Assembly: GCF_000179775.1 (NCBI RefSeq)
Contig: NZ_AEEB01000004.1
Location: 1 to 64,000, forward strand
DNA: 64,000 nucleotides
Source: Ahrensia sp. R2A130
Lineage (GTDB): Bacteria > Pseudomonadota > Alphaproteobacteria > Rhizobiales > Rhizobiaceae
Reading direction: 5' to 3'
Positions within the stretch are counted from its first letter, which is position 1; every line of letters begins with the position of its first letter. Positions 53,099-63,389 of the stretch are shown piece by piece. The position numbers and the translations under genes are program-made. The notes beneath the pieces were generated by a model. The model saw only the letters and a list, made by a program, of their open reading frames with translations. It was not told where the DNA came from and did no database searches.

Positions 53099-54016
53099 AT
53101 GGCGAAACATTTTCTCGATCTCGCTGCCGTCGACGGCGGCGAGCTGCGGTCCATTTTGGACGGTGCAGTCGCCATGAAAACGGCCACGAAACAGGGCGCG
53201 TCGCCCCGCCCGCTCGAAGGCAAGGTGCTGGCGATGATTTTCGACAAGCCTTCGACCCGGACCCGCGTGTCCTTCGATGTGGGCATGCGGCAGTTGGGCG
53301 GCGAGACGATCATTCTCGACGGCGCGTCTTCACAGTTGGGGCGTGGCGAAACGGTGGCGGACACGGCCCGCGTTCTGTCGCGCTATGTGGACGCGATCAT
53401 GATCCGCACAACCAGCCACGACCGGCTGCTGGAGCTGGCGCAACACGCCACGGTGCCTGTCATCAACGGGCTGACCGACGAAACCCATCCGTGCCAGATT
53501 ATGGCCGATGTGATGACCTATGAAGAGCATCGCGGCCCGATTGCGGGCAAGACGTGGGCGTGGACCGGTGACGGCAACAACGTGCTGCATTCCATGCTGG
53601 AAGCGTCCGCCCGTTTCGGCTTCCGGCTACGGGCGGCAACTCCGGCCAAACACGGGCCGATGGAACGCTACGTCAACTGGGCCGAAGTCGAAGGTGGTAA
53701 CGTGACCATGCTGCGCGATGCCGAAGATGCGGTGAAGAATGCCGATTGCGTCGTTACCGACACATGGGAAAGCATGGGCATGGAGGATGAGTCCGGCGGC
53801 CACAACACGTTCGCGCCCTACCAGGTGAATGCCGACCTTATGGCAAAAGCTGCACCCGACGCGCTGTTCATGCACTGCCTGCCCGCCCATCGCGGCGAAG
53901 AGGTGACGGACGAAGTTATGGACGGCCCGCAATCGGTGGTGTTCGACGAAGCGGAAAACCGGCTCCACGCCCAGAAGGGTATTCTGGCTTGGTGCCTCGG
54001 TGGACTGGGCAGCTAA
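53099..54016 (+). CDS. argF: Ornithine carbamoyltransferase
   Basis: Makes citrulline from ornithine and carbamoyl phosphate. The 305-residue protein has the carbamoyl-phosphate motif [16 protein letters not shown] near residue 48, [15 protein letters not shown] near residue 128, the ornithine loop [11 protein letters not shown] near residue 220, and the catalytic [12 protein letters not shown] near residue 258. It starts two bases after the argD stop, so the two are coupled. Confidence 0.95.
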   Translation: MAKHFLDLAAVDGGELRSILDGAVAMKTATKQGASPRPLEGKVLAMIFDKPSTRTRVSFDVGMRQLGGETIILDGASSQLGRGETVADTARVLSRYVDAIMIRTTSHDRLLELAQHATVPVINGLTDETHPCQIMADVMTYEEHRGPIAGKTWAWTGDGNNVLHSMLEASARFGFRLRAATPAKHGPMERYVNWAEVEGGNVTMLRDAEDAVKNADCVVTDTWESMGMEDESGGHNTFAPYQVNADLMAKAAPDALFMHCLPAHRGEEVTDEVMDGPQSVVFDEAENRLHAQKGILAWCLGGLGS

Positions 54017-54018
54017 CG

Positions 54019-55245
54019 ATGGTCATTCGCCAAAGCCTTGAGGGTCGCTCGATCCTGCTCATCATTTCCGGCGGGATCGCGGCGTATAAATCGCTTGATC
54101 TCATCCGCCGGTTGCGGGAACGCGGGGCGCGGGTGCGGTGTGTGATGAGCGAGGCGGCACAGAACTTCGTGACGCCAATGGCTGTGGGTGCGCTAACGGG
54201 CGAGACGGTGTTCACCCAACTGTGGGACCGCGATGCGGAGCAGGATATCGGCCATATTCGTTTGGCGCGCGAGGCCGATCTGGTGATCGTCGCACCCGCC
54301 ACCGCCGATCTGATGGCGAAGATGGCAAACGGATTGGCAAACGATCTCGCCTCCACCGTGTTGCTCGCAGTGTCATCGCCCGTGCTTGTTGCGCCCGCTA
54401 TGAACCCCGCGATGTGGGACCACCCGGCGACGCAGCGCAATGCCGACCAGTTGATGGCCGATGGCATCCTGTTCACCGGCCCTGCCGATGGCGAGATGGC
54501 GGAAAGTGGTGAGGCCGGAACGGGCCGCATGTCCGAGGTGATGGATATTGTCACTGAGGCCGAGCGCGTTCTCGATGACCGCCCGAAGCCGCTGGCGGGA
54601 AAGCGCGCGGTGATAACATCCGGCCCGACGCGGGAAGCCATCGACCCGGTGCGTTACATCTCCAACCACTCATCCGGCAAACAGGGCCACGCGATTGCGG
54701 CGGCGCTGGCGGACGCAGGAGCCGATGTCATTTTGGTATCCGGTCCCGTCACCATAGATCCGCCCGCAGATGTGACCGTGGTGGATGTGGTGTCGGCACA
54801 GGACATGGCCGACGCCGTGGACCGCGCCCTGCCCGCCGACATTGCGGTGTTCGTCGCCGCCGTTGCCGATTGGCGCGTGTCATCTCAAGCGCCGGAGAAA
54901 ATGAAGAAGGATGGTTCCGGTCAATTTCCCGCGCTGGATATGGTGGAAAACCCGGATATCTTGCGCGGTGTGGCCCAGCGTAAGGAAAACCGCCCTGCCC
55001 TCGTCATCGGCTTTGCTGCCGAGACCGAGAAGTTGGAAGAACACGCCAAAGTGAAACTTGCCAAAAAGGGTGCCGACTGGATCGTCGCCAATGATGTGTC
55101 TGAGGGTGTGTTCGGAACGGACCGGAACTCTGTGACGCTGGTGACGAAGGGCGGCGCGGAAAAATGGCCCGCTTCATCGAAAGATCAAGTGGCGATGCGG
55201 CTTGTGGAGCGCATTGCCGAGCGGTTCGAAACCGTAGCCGTCTAG
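54019..55245 (+). CDS. coaBC: Bifunctional phosphopantothenoylcysteine decarboxylase / phosphopantothenate-cysteine ligase
   Basis: Two steps of coenzyme A synthesis in a 408-residue protein. The N-terminal flavin decarboxylase has ILLIISGGIAAYKSLDLIRR and APAMNPAMWDHPATQRN near residue 130; the substrate-clamp segment that normally contains a Cys (ACG-x-x-G-x-GRM) reads AESGEAGTGRM, with no Cys. The C-terminal ligase has TSGPTREAIDPVRYISNHSS near residue 199 and VAAVADWRV near residue 285. It starts two bases after argF. The open frame upstream overlaps argF and is not used. Confidence 0.93.
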   Translation: MVIRQSLEGRSILLIISGGIAAYKSLDLIRRLRERGARVRCVMSEAAQNFVTPMAVGALTGETVFTQLWDRDAEQDIGHIRLAREADLVIVAPATADLMAKMANGLANDLASTVLLAVSSPVLVAPAMNPAMWDHPATQRNADQLMADGILFTGPADGEMAESGEAGTGRMSEVMDIVTEAERVLDDRPKPLAGKRAVITSGPTREAIDPVRYISNHSSGKQGHAIAAALADAGADVILVSGPVTIDPPADVTVVDVVSAQDMADAVDRALPADIAVFVAAVADWRVSSQAPEKMKKDGSGQFPALDMVENPDILRGVAQRKENRPALVIGFAAETEKLEEHAKVKLAKKGADWIVANDVSEGVFGTDRNSVTLVTKGGAEKWPASSKDQVAMRLVERIAERFETVAV

Positions 55246-55340
55246 AAAGACGCCAGTGCAGGGACCGCCATGAAGACGGCGGTGGCAATGGTAGCACCGA
55301 ATGTGAAAGCAGCGGTGGCGGACAAAACGGGGTTTTTCAT
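55242..55340 (-). CDS. Small hydrophobic peptide, 32 residues
   Basis: Begins MKNPVLSATAAFTFGATIA and ends MAVPALASF. Single hydrophobic segment with a Lys near the start, resembling a signal peptide or a one-helix membrane protein. GAGAAAG lies about 7 bases before the ATG. Its TAG stop and that of coaBC overlap in the palindrome CTAG, so the genes converge with no gap. Not certain to be expressed. Confidence 0.45.
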   Translation of the reverse strand: MKNPVLSATAAFTFGATIATAVFMAVPALASF

Positions 55341-55397
55341 AACGTAACTTTCTCGGTGCAAGTGATGCAGTTTCTACTGCCTTAAACTTGCCGCAAT

Positions 55398-55426
55398 CGA
55401 AAAAGGTTCCCCTGAATTTTTAGGGG
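55398..55426 (-). terminator. Probable terminator of pheA
   Basis: On the minus strand CCCCT-AAAAATTC-AGGGG is followed by AACCTTTTTC. Short stem with a moderate T-run directly after the pheA stop. Confidence 0.5.
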
Positions 55427-55427
55427 G

Positions 55428-56285
55428 TCAGTCATTATCCATTCTGCGCGCATCGGCAGGATATGTGCCGAGCAGCGTTTTGCGCTTGCAGAAGAAGTCC
55501 ATTTCTTCCAGCGCGCGGGCCACGTTTTCCTGCTCAGGATGGCCTTCGATATCGGCATAAAACAACGTCGCCGTGAAGGTGCCTTCGATCTGGTAGCTTT
55601 CCAGCTTGGTCATGTTGATGCTGTTGGTCGCAAAACCGCCGAGCACTTTATAAAGCGCAGCAGGCACGTTCTTCACCTGAAAGACGAAGCTCGTCACAGC
55701 CGGCCCCGCTTCGAACTCAGGAACTTCCGGCTCGCGAGACAGAACCACGAAACGTGTCGTGTTGTGGTCGGCGTCCTGAACGAATTCCCGCAGCACATTT
55801 ATGCCGTATAATTCGGCAGCCAAGAGAGGAGCGAGGGCGGCAGCCTTTTTATCACCGTTGTCGCGGATCATGCGGGCAGCGCCTGCCGTGTCGCCAGCGA
55901 CTTCGCCGGTCCATCCGTTTTCGCGGATGATCTTGCGGCACTGACCAAGGCCGTGAATGTGGGTGTAAACGGTTTCGATGTCCTCGAACGCAACGCCGGG
56001 CAGCGCCATGAGGTGAAAGTCGATGGGCAGGAAATATTCCGCGATGATGTGAAAACCGCTCTCCGGCAGCAGATGATGAATATCCGCCACGCGACCGGCC
56101 AACGTGTTCTCGATGGGGATCATGGCAAGCTCGGCCTTGCCGGTCGCCAACGCATCGAATGCGTCTTCGAAGGTCGCGCAGGGCAACGGTTCCATTGCCG
56201 GATAAACGTTGCGGCAGGCCGTGTCGGAATTGGCACCCGGCTCGCCCTGAAAGGCGATGATGCCGGTTCTCGTCTCGTTTTTCAC
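55428..56285 (-). CDS. pheA: Prephenate dehydratase
   Basis: Converts prephenate to phenylpyruvate for phenylalanine. The 285-residue protein lacks a chorismate mutase domain. The catalytic part has [30 protein letters not shown] near residue 57 and the essential Thr in [11 protein letters not shown] near residue 172. A C-terminal ACT domain ([18 protein letters not shown]) should bind phenylalanine for feedback inhibition; its usual ESRP reads ESYQ. The ATG overlaps the kdsB stop by ATGA, so they form an operon. Confidence 0.93.
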   Translation of the reverse strand: MKNETRTGIIAFQGEPGANSDTACRNVYPAMEPLPCATFEDAFDALATGKAELAMIPIENTLAGRVADIHHLLPESGFHIIAEYFLPIDFHLMALPGVAFEDIETVYTHIHGLGQCRKIIRENGWTGEVAGDTAGAARMIRDNGDKKAAALAPLLAAELYGINVLREFVQDADHNTTRFVVLSREPEVPEFEAGPAVTSFVFQVKNVPAALYKVLGGFATNSINMTKLESYQIEGTFTATLFYADIEGHPEQENVARALEEMDFFCKRKTLLGTYPADARRMDND

Positions 56286-57028
56286 AGTCTTCGACTTCCT
56301 AGCACAGAGCGGGCGCGCTCCAGATCTTCAGGTGTATCCACCCCGAGCGGCACGGTGTCCACCAGCGCAGCATCGACACGCATACCGTCTTCCAGCGCAC
56401 GCAGCTGTTCCAACCGTTCGCGCAGTTCCAACGCAGATGGCGGCAGCGACACGAACCGCTCCAGCGCTGATCGTCGCCATGCGTAAAGGCCGATGTGATG
56501 ATAGAGTGGCCCCGGACCCGTGGGCGCTGTGGCGCGGGTGAAATAGAGCGCGCGCAACATGCCTTCGCCAGAGGGCGTGCCGACGAGTTTGACCACATTG
56601 GGATTGTCGCGCTCTTCTTCGCGGATGATTTCCGTCGCCAATGTGGACAACATCACTTCGGGGTCGATGAGCGGGCGCAGACTGGCGCGGATGGAATCCG
56701 GATCAATGGTCGGCAGATCGCCCTGCACGTTGACGATGGTCTGAACTTTCCCGTCCGTATCGAAACTCTGCAGCGCTTCGTGGATACGATCGGAGCCGGA
56801 GGGATGGTCGGCGCGGGTCATGATCGCTTCACCGCCATGGTCGCGAACGGCATCGGCCACTTCTGCGGTATCGGTGGCCACGACGACCCTTCCGATATCA
56901 GCCTCTTGCCCACGCTTCATTACCTGCACGATCATCGGCAAACCGCCAATGTCGGCCAATGGTTTGCCCGGCAAACGGGTGGATGCCATGCGCGCAGGCA
57001 CCATAACGAGGGTTGCGGATTTGGGCAT
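56282..57028 (-). CDS. kdsB: 3-deoxy-manno-octulosonate cytidylyltransferase
   Basis: Activates Kdo with CTP for lipopolysaccharide core synthesis. 248 residues from the ATG giving [20 protein letters not shown], whose SRxxSxRLP-like nucleotide loop is the family start. [12 protein letters not shown] near residue 97 and [10 protein letters not shown] near residue 178 are family blocks. An in-frame ATG 14 codons upstream (57070, MSGSYDNSF) could add a tail; no ribosome site decides it. kdsB-pheA beside a divergent cytochrome c gene is a Rhizobiales order. Confidence 0.92.
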   Translation of the reverse strand: MPKSATLVMVPARMASTRLPGKPLADIGGLPMIVQVMKRGQEADIGRVVVATDTAEVADAVRDHGGEAIMTRADHPSGSDRIHEALQSFDTDGKVQTIVNVQGDLPTIDPDSIRASLRPLIDPEVMLSTLATEIIREEERDNPNVVKLVGTPSGEGMLRALYFTRATAPTGPGPLYHHIGLYAWRRSALERFVSLPPSALELRERLEQLRALEDGMRVDAALVDTVPLGVDTPEDLERARSVLGSRRL

Positions 57029-57279
57029 CAGATAAGGGCCATCGAAGCTGTTGTCATAGGAACCGGACATAGAAAAAGAGGTTTCGGCATGAGCGCAGCG
57101 ATGGCCGCAGCCGATATTGGGCAATAAGTCTCATGAAACCACACCTAACAGGTGTTGCAAGGCCAAGGCAAAGCCCCTAATTTCGCTGCTAATCAGAAGT
57201 CGTTTTTGTGCGCCATTCGAACCGATTCCGGTTCCGAGCCATCAATTTTCGGCAATCATGCAAATACGGAGCCCGTTGC

Positions 57280-58206
57280 ATGGACTCGTTCGAATGGAAC
57301 AAGGTTTTCGGTGCCTTTCTCGCCGTCGCATTCGTCGCCCTTGGTTTGACCTTCCTTTCGGACGGTTTGTACCATGCAGATACCCCTGAAGTCGCAGGCT
57401 TTGAAATCGAAGGTGGTGTGCAGGAAACTGTAGCAGCCGCTGCACCGACAGCAGAACCTGTGATGCCAATGCTGGCTTCAATGTCACCGGCAGACGGTGA
57501 AGGCGTGGCGAAAAAATGTGTCGCTTGCCACAACTTTGAAAAAGGTTCGGCCAACAAGGTTGGTCCGCAACTTTGGGACATCGTCAATCGCGATATCGCC
57601 GGCGTTGAAGGCTTCGGTTATTCCGGCGCGCTGAAAGAATACGGCGAAGGCAAGCAGTGGACCTATGAAGAGCTGAACGGCTTTTTGTGGAAACCAAAGT
57701 CCCACGTCAAAGGCACGTCGATGGGCTTTGCAGGCATCAAGAAGGTTGAAGAGCGCGCCGAACTGATTGCCTACCTGCGCACTTTGTCCGACAGCCCTGC
57801 TGAAATGCCGGCCGCCGGTGAAGCGGCAACCCCGGCGGCAGCCGAAGGTGTGACGCCCGCAACAGATGCAGAAGCACCAGCAACCGAAGGTGAAGCGCCT
57901 GCTACAGACGCAGAAGCGCCAGCAGCTGAAGGCGAGACCCCTGCAACAGATGCGGAAGCGCCAGCAGCTGAAGGCGAAACTCCTGCAACAGATGCGGAAA
58001 CGCCTGCTGCTGAAGGAGAGACAACTGAAACTGCACCAGCTGGTGATGCGGATAATGTCGATCCGGCTGAACCCAATGTCGTGCCAACACCGGAAGCGGG
58101 CGAGCCTGTTATTCCCGGCGCAACAGGTACACCGGAAGGTGTCGTTCCAGAGCAGCCTTTAGGTGGCGCAACGGAAACGGCTCCTGCCCCAGCCACCAGC
58201 AACTGA
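57280..58206 (+). CDS. cycM: Membrane-anchored class I cytochrome c (CycM-like)
   Basis: 308 residues. An uncleaved-looking N-terminal anchor (MDSFEWNKVFGAFLAVAFVA) precedes one haem domain at about residues 75-170 with CVACH near residue 80 and the axial Met in KGTSMGFAGIK near residue 148. The C-terminal 130 residues are Ala/Pro/Glu/Thr-rich with 14-residue repeats (APAAEGETPATDAE). CycM carries electrons from complex III to terminal oxidases in Bradyrhizobium. The ATG is supported by GGAG at 8 bases; the upstream open frame is rejected. Confidence 0.85.
   Translation: MDSFEWNKVFGAFLAVAFVALGLTFLSDGLYHADTPEVAGFEIEGGVQETVAAAAPTAEPVMPMLASMSPADGEGVAKKCVACHNFEKGSANKVGPQLWDIVNRDIAGVEGFGYSGALKEYGEGKQWTYEELNGFLWKPKSHVKGTSMGFAGIKKVEERAELIAYLRTLSDSPAEMPAAGEAATPAAAEGVTPATDAEAPATEGEAPATDAEAPAAEGETPATDAEAPAAEGETPATDAETPAAEGETTETAPAGDADNVDPAEPNVVPTPEAGEPVIPGATGTPEGVVPEQPLGGATETAPAPATSN
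57874..58030 (+). repeat. 42-bp tandem repeats within the cytochrome c gene
   Basis: About 3.7 units of 42 bases, in frame, each encoding 14 residues of the type APAAEGETPATDAE. Units two and three differ by only a few bases, so expansion is recent or kept by conversion. Confidence 0.9.
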
Positions 58207-58411
58207 TATTTGCCTACAAAGGCTATTTAAAACGACATCGGCGTCGTGGCTTTAAAGCTGCGGCGCCGATTTTCGTTTGGCGTAAGTGTACTGCTAAGCA
58301 GCACAAATAGCCCCACAAGCAACAAAAGCGTGACAATCACGTAACTTGACCGGCGCTGGCCGGTGCATACTGTCGTACAAAGCCGACATTCGCGCCGGAG
58401 ACCGCCTGCAC

Positions 58412-60283
58412 ATGATTTCCTTCAAGACCCTGATGCCTGCAACCGTGGCGGTTACGCTGGCCTTATCCCTTTCCGCCCTGCCCAGTTGGGCTGAGGAAAA
58501 AGAGTGGATCAGCACATCGTCGTTGATTGGCAAATCGAAATATGAAGACAGCAACCAGACCCATTACGACTACGTCAATCCGGACGCTCCCAAGGGCGGT
58601 ACGCTGAATTCCACGACAACCGGGACGTTCGACAGCTTCAATCCGTTCATCGTGCAGGGCGTGCCGGCGGCAGGCCTGAATTCTCAGGGCGGCATCTTGT
58701 GGGACACGTTGATGGAAAAGGGCATCGATGAACCATCGACCACCCATCCGTTGATCGCAGAAGCTTTCAGTTACCCCGACGATTATTCGACTGCGACTTA
58801 TAGGCTGAACCCTGCAGCCCGTTGGCATGATGGCAAGCCCATCACCACGGAAGACGTGAAGTGGTCGCTGGAAATTCTCAAGCAGCATTCGCCGACCTAC
58901 GACCGTTATTTTGCTGATGTGAAGGAGGCGCGCATTGATAGCGAGCGTGAGATCACCTTCATTTTCGCAGAAAAGAACAACCGCGAATTACCTCTTATCC
59001 TCGGCGATTTGCCGGTGCTGCCAAAGCATTGGTGGGAAGCGCCGGACTCACAAGGCAATGCCCGCGACTTTAACAGAAGCACGTTGGATATTCCGTTAGG
59101 CTCCGGCCCTTACAAAATTTCAAAGTTCGACGCCGGCACATCTATCGAGTGGGAACGGGTGGCGGACTATTGGGCCGTCGACACATTCACACGTAAGGGT
59201 CGCAACAATTTCGACCGATTGTCCTTTACTTATTTCAAAGACCCCAATGCGGAATGGGAAGCTTTCAAAAAAGGTGGCCTGGAAGATATTCGACTGGAAA
59301 ACCGCGCTGAATTTTGGGCCCGGCGCTACGATTTTCCTGCCTTCGACCGCGGCGAAGTGGTGAAGAAGGAATTCCCGACGACATCGGGCTACGGAATGCA
59401 GGCGTGGTTCCTGAACAGTCGTCTGCCTAAGTTTTCCGACCGCCGTGTGCGCAAGGCGCTGGGCATGGCTCTCAATTTCGAAGCTATGAACCGCAACTTG
59501 TTTTTCGATCAGTACGAACGCGCCATAAGCTATTTTGGCGGAACAGAATTGCAATCCACAGGTCTGCCGCAGGGCCGTGAGTTGGAGATTCTGGAAGAGT
59601 TTCGCGACCGGTTGCCGCCCGAAGTATTTACCGAAGAGTTCAAGCTGCCCGAGTATAAAGAACGTTCGGACGAGCGGAAATATCTGAGGGAGGCCTTCCA
59701 GCTTCTTAAAGAAGCAGGCTGGACCCAAAAAGATGGTAGCCTTGTAAATTCTGCGGGCGAGAAATTGAGCCTGCAAATCATCGGCAACAATCCGTCTTCG
59801 GAGAAGGTGAACGCGCCTTGGCTCAACGCACTGCGCAAGCTCGGTATTGATGCAAGTTTCCGTGTTGTGGACACCGCCCAGCTGATCTCCCGTGCAGGCA
59901 GCTTTGACTACGATGTGATCTCTACAGGCGTTCGTCAGTCCCAATCGCCGGGCAACGAGCAGCGCGAATACTGGGGATCGGGTGCCGCAAAGCGCGAGGG
60001 CTCGCGTAACTATTCGGGCATCTCCGATCCGGCAATCGACGAGCTGATCGAGAAGCTGATTTTCGCGAAAGATCGCGAGGAACTTGTCTATATTACACGC
60101 GCCTTGGATCGAGTGCTGCTGCATGGCTACTACGTGGTGCCGCAGTGGTATCTCGCGCTGGATCGCGTGGCCCATTGGGACAAATTCGGCATACCGGAAA
60201 AACAACCGACCTATACAGGCCATGACCCCTACAGCTGGTGGATTATTCCTGAAAAAGAAGCCGCGTTGAACGCGCGCAACTGA
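58412..60283 (+). CDS. yejA: Extracellular solute-binding protein, YejA-like (first copy)
   Basis: A 623-residue family 5 solute-binding protein for peptides or microcin C-like compounds. A Sec signal peptide ends near PSWA (residue 27). Family blocks: HYDYVNPDAPKGGTLN near residue 50, FDSFNPFIVQG, ARWHDGKPITTEDVKWSLE near residue 135, and GSGPYKISKFD near residue 230. The ATG starts the signal peptide. It precedes a paralogue and the yejB/yejE permeases, so the operon has two binding proteins, as known in Sinorhizobium. Confidence 0.88.
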   Translation: MISFKTLMPATVAVTLALSLSALPSWAEEKEWISTSSLIGKSKYEDSNQTHYDYVNPDAPKGGTLNSTTTGTFDSFNPFIVQGVPAAGLNSQGGILWDTLMEKGIDEPSTTHPLIAEAFSYPDDYSTATYRLNPAARWHDGKPITTEDVKWSLEILKQHSPTYDRYFADVKEARIDSEREITFIFAEKNNRELPLILGDLPVLPKHWWEAPDSQGNARDFNRSTLDIPLGSGPYKISKFDAGTSIEWERVADYWAVDTFTRKGRNNFDRLSFTYFKDPNAEWEAFKKGGLEDIRLENRAEFWARRYDFPAFDRGEVVKKEFPTTSGYGMQAWFLNSRLPKFSDRRVRKALGMALNFEAMNRNLFFDQYERAISYFGGTELQSTGLPQGRELEILEEFRDRLPPEVFTEEFKLPEYKERSDERKYLREAFQLLKEAGWTQKDGSLVNSAGEKLSLQIIGNNPSSEKVNAPWLNALRKLGIDASFRVVDTAQLISRAGSFDYDVISTGVRQSQSPGNEQREYWGSGAAKREGSRNYSGISDPAIDELIEKLIFAKDREELVYITRALDRVLLHGYYVVPQWYLALDRVAHWDKFGIPEKQPTYTGHDPYSWWIIPEKEAALNARN

Positions 60284-60326
60284 TCCATCAACAGCGACCG
60301 AACCACATTGAAAAAATGAGGCCCGT

Positions 60327-62213
60327 ATGACCGACCTAACCCGCCGCGAATTCGGCAAACTGTCGCTTGGCACATTCCTGCTGGGGGCATCCGCTAGTTG
60401 GCCAGACTTGTCATTGGCGGCCACGCCAACGGGCGAGAAGTTGCACGGCCTGTCAGCATTCGGTGCCTTGAAGTATCCGGCTAATGCAAAGCAGTTCGAC
60501 TATGTGAATGCAAATGCGCCGAAAGGCGGCGTGTTCAATTTTTCGGTGCCGGATTGGGCCTATAATCAAAATCCACAGACTTTCGACACACTCAACACCT
60601 TCACGTTGAAGAACAACGCGCCACCTCGAGTGGAGCTAACTTATGACGCGCTGATGGCGCGCGCGGTGGATGAACCGTCTGCAGTCTATGGCCAATTAGC
60701 AGAGACGGTAGAGATTTCAGAAGACCGCAACGCCTACACATTCGTGCTGCGCGGCCAGAACGGCGAAGCCCCACGCTTCCATGACGGCACGCCGGTGACG
60801 GCAGCAGATGTGGCCTTTTCCTTTGAGACTTTCAAAGCTGAAGGCCACCCGCAATTGCAGGTAGAACTGACGCATCTGGACGCCGCCGAGGTGGTGGACG
60901 AGCTTACCGTAACGTTACGCTTCAACGGCAACCAATCCGACCGCACAATCTTGACCGTGGCGTTGATGCCGATCATCTCGAAGGCGTTTTTTGAAGCTAA
61001 CGACTTCAACGATACCGGCCTCACGCCGGTTCTCGGTTCCGGCCCTTACAAGGTGGGTCGCCTCTCCCAAGGTGTGTTCGTCGAATATGACCGTGTCGAA
61101 GACTACTGGGGCAAGGACATGTTCTTTGCTGTCGGCCAGTCGAATTTCGATACGATCCGCATCGAATTTTTCCGAGCCCGCCAAGCGGCATTCGAAGCTT
61201 TCAAGAAGGGCGATGTGACGTGGCGCGAGGAGTTCACCTCCAAAACCTGGGCGCTGGAATACAACTTCCCCGCCATCGAAGACGGCCGGGCGGTGCAGCG
61301 GGAATTTCCCGGCGAAACCATCGCACGTTTTCAGGCATGGGCCGTGAACACGCGACGCGGCAAACTTAAAGATCCGCGCACCGTGCAGGGCATCAACCAC
61401 TGTTTCGATTTCGAGTGGACGAAGGAAAATCTGTTCTACGGCGCCTATGAGCGTGGCCAGTCCTTCTTCAGCAATTCGCAATTCGTGGCCGAAGGCGAAC
61501 CGCAAGGCGACGAGTTGGTATTGTTGCAATCGCTTGCCGCGCCAGTACCCGATGGGACGCTTGGGCCGGTGCCCATCATGCCTGTATCAGATGGCTCCGG
61601 CAGCGATCGCGGCCTGTTGCGAAAGGCGAGCCAGCTTTTTGCAGCCGCTGGTTGGAAGCGCGACGGGACACAGTTGGTCGACGCCAGCGGCGCGCCGTTT
61701 ACGCTGGAAGTCCTCATTCGCTCCCCCACCTTCGAGCGCATCTTGGCGCCCTTCGTGGCCAACCTGAAACGCCTTGGCGTGCAGGCCAGCATACAGCTTG
61801 TGGACCCGGCGCAATTCCGCCGTCGTCTCGATACATTCGACTTCGACATGGTGGGCTCTGCCTTCAACATGGGGGCACTTCCCACAGCCGCTTCGCTAGA
61901 AAATTTCTTCGGTTCCGCCACCCGCGACCGCGAAGGAAGCCGCAATTACAGCGGCGTTGCCGACCCTGCCGTGGATGAATTGATCGGGTTGATCGCGCGC
62001 GCCGACTCCATCGAAGACTTGACCCTCCGTCTCACCGCACTCGACAGAGTCTTACGGAACCTTCACAGCTGGATTCCAAACTGGAACGGTGCGAATCACC
62101 GTGTCGCCCATTGGGATCTTTTCGGCATTCCCGCTGTAAAACCCGATTACGATTTCCCCGTCGAGACCACCTGGTGGTGGGACGCCGACAAGGCTGCTAA
62201 ACAGCAGCGCTAA
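60327..62213 (+). CDS. yejA: Extracellular solute-binding protein, YejA-like (second copy, Tat signal)
   Basis: 628 residues, paralogous to the preceding gene ([47 protein letters not shown]). The export signal differs: [20 protein letters not shown] has the twin-Arg motif of Tat substrates, so this copy may be exported folded. GAGG lies about 8 bases before the ATG. The gap to the first copy is 43 bases. Different ligand range of the two copies is inference. Confidence 0.87.
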   Translation: MTDLTRREFGKLSLGTFLLGASASWPDLSLAATPTGEKLHGLSAFGALKYPANAKQFDYVNANAPKGGVFNFSVPDWAYNQNPQTFDTLNTFTLKNNAPPRVELTYDALMARAVDEPSAVYGQLAETVEISEDRNAYTFVLRGQNGEAPRFHDGTPVTAADVAFSFETFKAEGHPQLQVELTHLDAAEVVDELTVTLRFNGNQSDRTILTVALMPIISKAFFEANDFNDTGLTPVLGSGPYKVGRLSQGVFVEYDRVEDYWGKDMFFAVGQSNFDTIRIEFFRARQAAFEAFKKGDVTWREEFTSKTWALEYNFPAIEDGRAVQREFPGETIARFQAWAVNTRRGKLKDPRTVQGINHCFDFEWTKENLFYGAYERGQSFFSNSQFVAEGEPQGDELVLLQSLAAPVPDGTLGPVPIMPVSDGSGSDRGLLRKASQLFAAAGWKRDGTQLVDASGAPFTLEVLIRSPTFERILAPFVANLKRLGVQASIQLVDPAQFRRRLDTFDFDMVGSAFNMGALPTAASLENFFGSATRDREGSRNYSGVADPAVDELIGLIARADSIEDLTLRLTALDRVLRNLHSWIPNWNGANHRVAHWDLFGIPAVKPDYDFPVETTWWWDADKAAKQQR

Positions 62214-62265
62214 CCCGCCCCTCCCCTCTCACACTTTCAAAAATCTGCAGGAGACGCGACACGCC

Positions 62266-63375
62266 ATGGGCGCCTATATTCTGCGACGTCTGCTGCTGAT
62301 GGTCCCGACGATTTTGGGGATCATGCTGCTCTCTTTCACTGTCATCCAGTTCGCCCCCGGCGGACCGGTGGAACAAGTGATCGCACAACTGACCGGACAA
62401 GGCGGTGACGGCACGGAGCGCATCAGCGGTGGTGGCTCGGATTTTCAGGACAGCAGCCAGACCGACATTGCGTCCGGTGGTGGTGGCAGCTCAAAATATC
62501 GCGGCGCGCAAGGGTTGGATCAGGAGTTCATCGACAAGCTGGAGAAGCAGTTCGGCTTCGACAAACCGGCACCTGAACGGTTCCTAAAGCTGATAAAAGA
62601 CTACGCGACTTTTGATTTCGGTGAGAGCTATTTCCGGTCTGTCGATGTGATCGATCTGATCTGGGAGAAGTTGCCAGTATCAATTTCACTGGGCTTGTGG
62701 ATGACGCTGATTTCCTACGGTATTTCCATTCCGTTGGGCATTCGCAAGGCCGTGCAGGACGGTTCGAAGTTCGATGTGTGGACTTCCGCCATCGTCACCA
62801 TTGCCTATGCGGTGCCGGGCTTTCTCTTCGCCATTTTGCTTATCGTGCTCTTCGCAGGCGGCTCGTTTTTCGACCTCTTCCCATTGCGCGGCTTGTGGTC
62901 AGACAATTGGGACCAGCTGTCTTGGTATGAAAAAATCATCGACTATTTCTGGCACCTTGCGCTGCCATTAACGGCCCTAGCACTCTCGGCCTTCGCCACC
63001 ACCACATTGCTGACGAAGAACTCGTTCCTCGATGAGATCAAAAAGCAGTACGTCACCACAGCGCGGGCCAAAGGCTTGAACGAACGGCAGGTGCTTTACG
63101 GGCATGTTTTCCGCAACGCGATGCTTATCATTATTGCCGGTTTTCCTGCAGCCTTCATTTCCGCATTCTTCACCGGCTCACTGTTGATCGAGCAAATTTT
63201 CTCGCTCGATGGGTTGGGCCTGCTGGCCTACACATCCATCCTTACCCGCGACTATCCGGTGGTGTTCGCCACGCTCTACATCTTCTCTTTGATGGGGCTG
63301 GTGGTCAGCCTGATCTCAGACATCACCTACACGCTGATCGATCCCCGCATCGATTTCGAGCGCCGTGATGTTTAA
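62266..63375 (+). CDS. yejB: Microcin C/peptide ABC transporter permease YejB
   Basis: 369 residues with six predicted membrane helices. The start [20 protein letters not shown] is that of DppB/YejB permeases. The long periplasmic insert at residues 38-105 ([18 protein letters not shown]) is characteristic of YejB. The EAA cytoplasmic loop that contacts the ATPase is [19 protein letters not shown] near residue 270. It lies 52 bases after the second binding protein. Confidence 0.93.
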   Translation: MGAYILRRLLLMVPTILGIMLLSFTVIQFAPGGPVEQVIAQLTGQGGDGTERISGGGSDFQDSSQTDIASGGGGSSKYRGAQGLDQEFIDKLEKQFGFDKPAPERFLKLIKDYATFDFGESYFRSVDVIDLIWEKLPVSISLGLWMTLISYGISIPLGIRKAVQDGSKFDVWTSAIVTIAYAVPGFLFAILLIVLFAGGSFFDLFPLRGLWSDNWDQLSWYEKIIDYFWHLALPLTALALSAFATTTLLTKNSFLDEIKKQYVTTARAKGLNERQVLYGHVFRNAMLIIIAGFPAAFISAFFTGSLLIEQIFSLDGLGLLAYTSILTRDYPVVFATLYIFSLMGLVVSLISDITYTLIDPRIDFERRDV

Positions 63376-63389
63376 GGGAGGCGTGTGAT

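Noticed and set aside
57874-58030. Regular repeats in the cytochrome c gene as a possible CRISPR array
   Set aside because: The units are contiguous with no unique spacers, are in frame and encode a protein tail.
59120-60424. Open frame of 434 codons opposite the first yejA
   Set aside because: Antisense to a well-supported binding protein, with no motif, signal or ribosome site.
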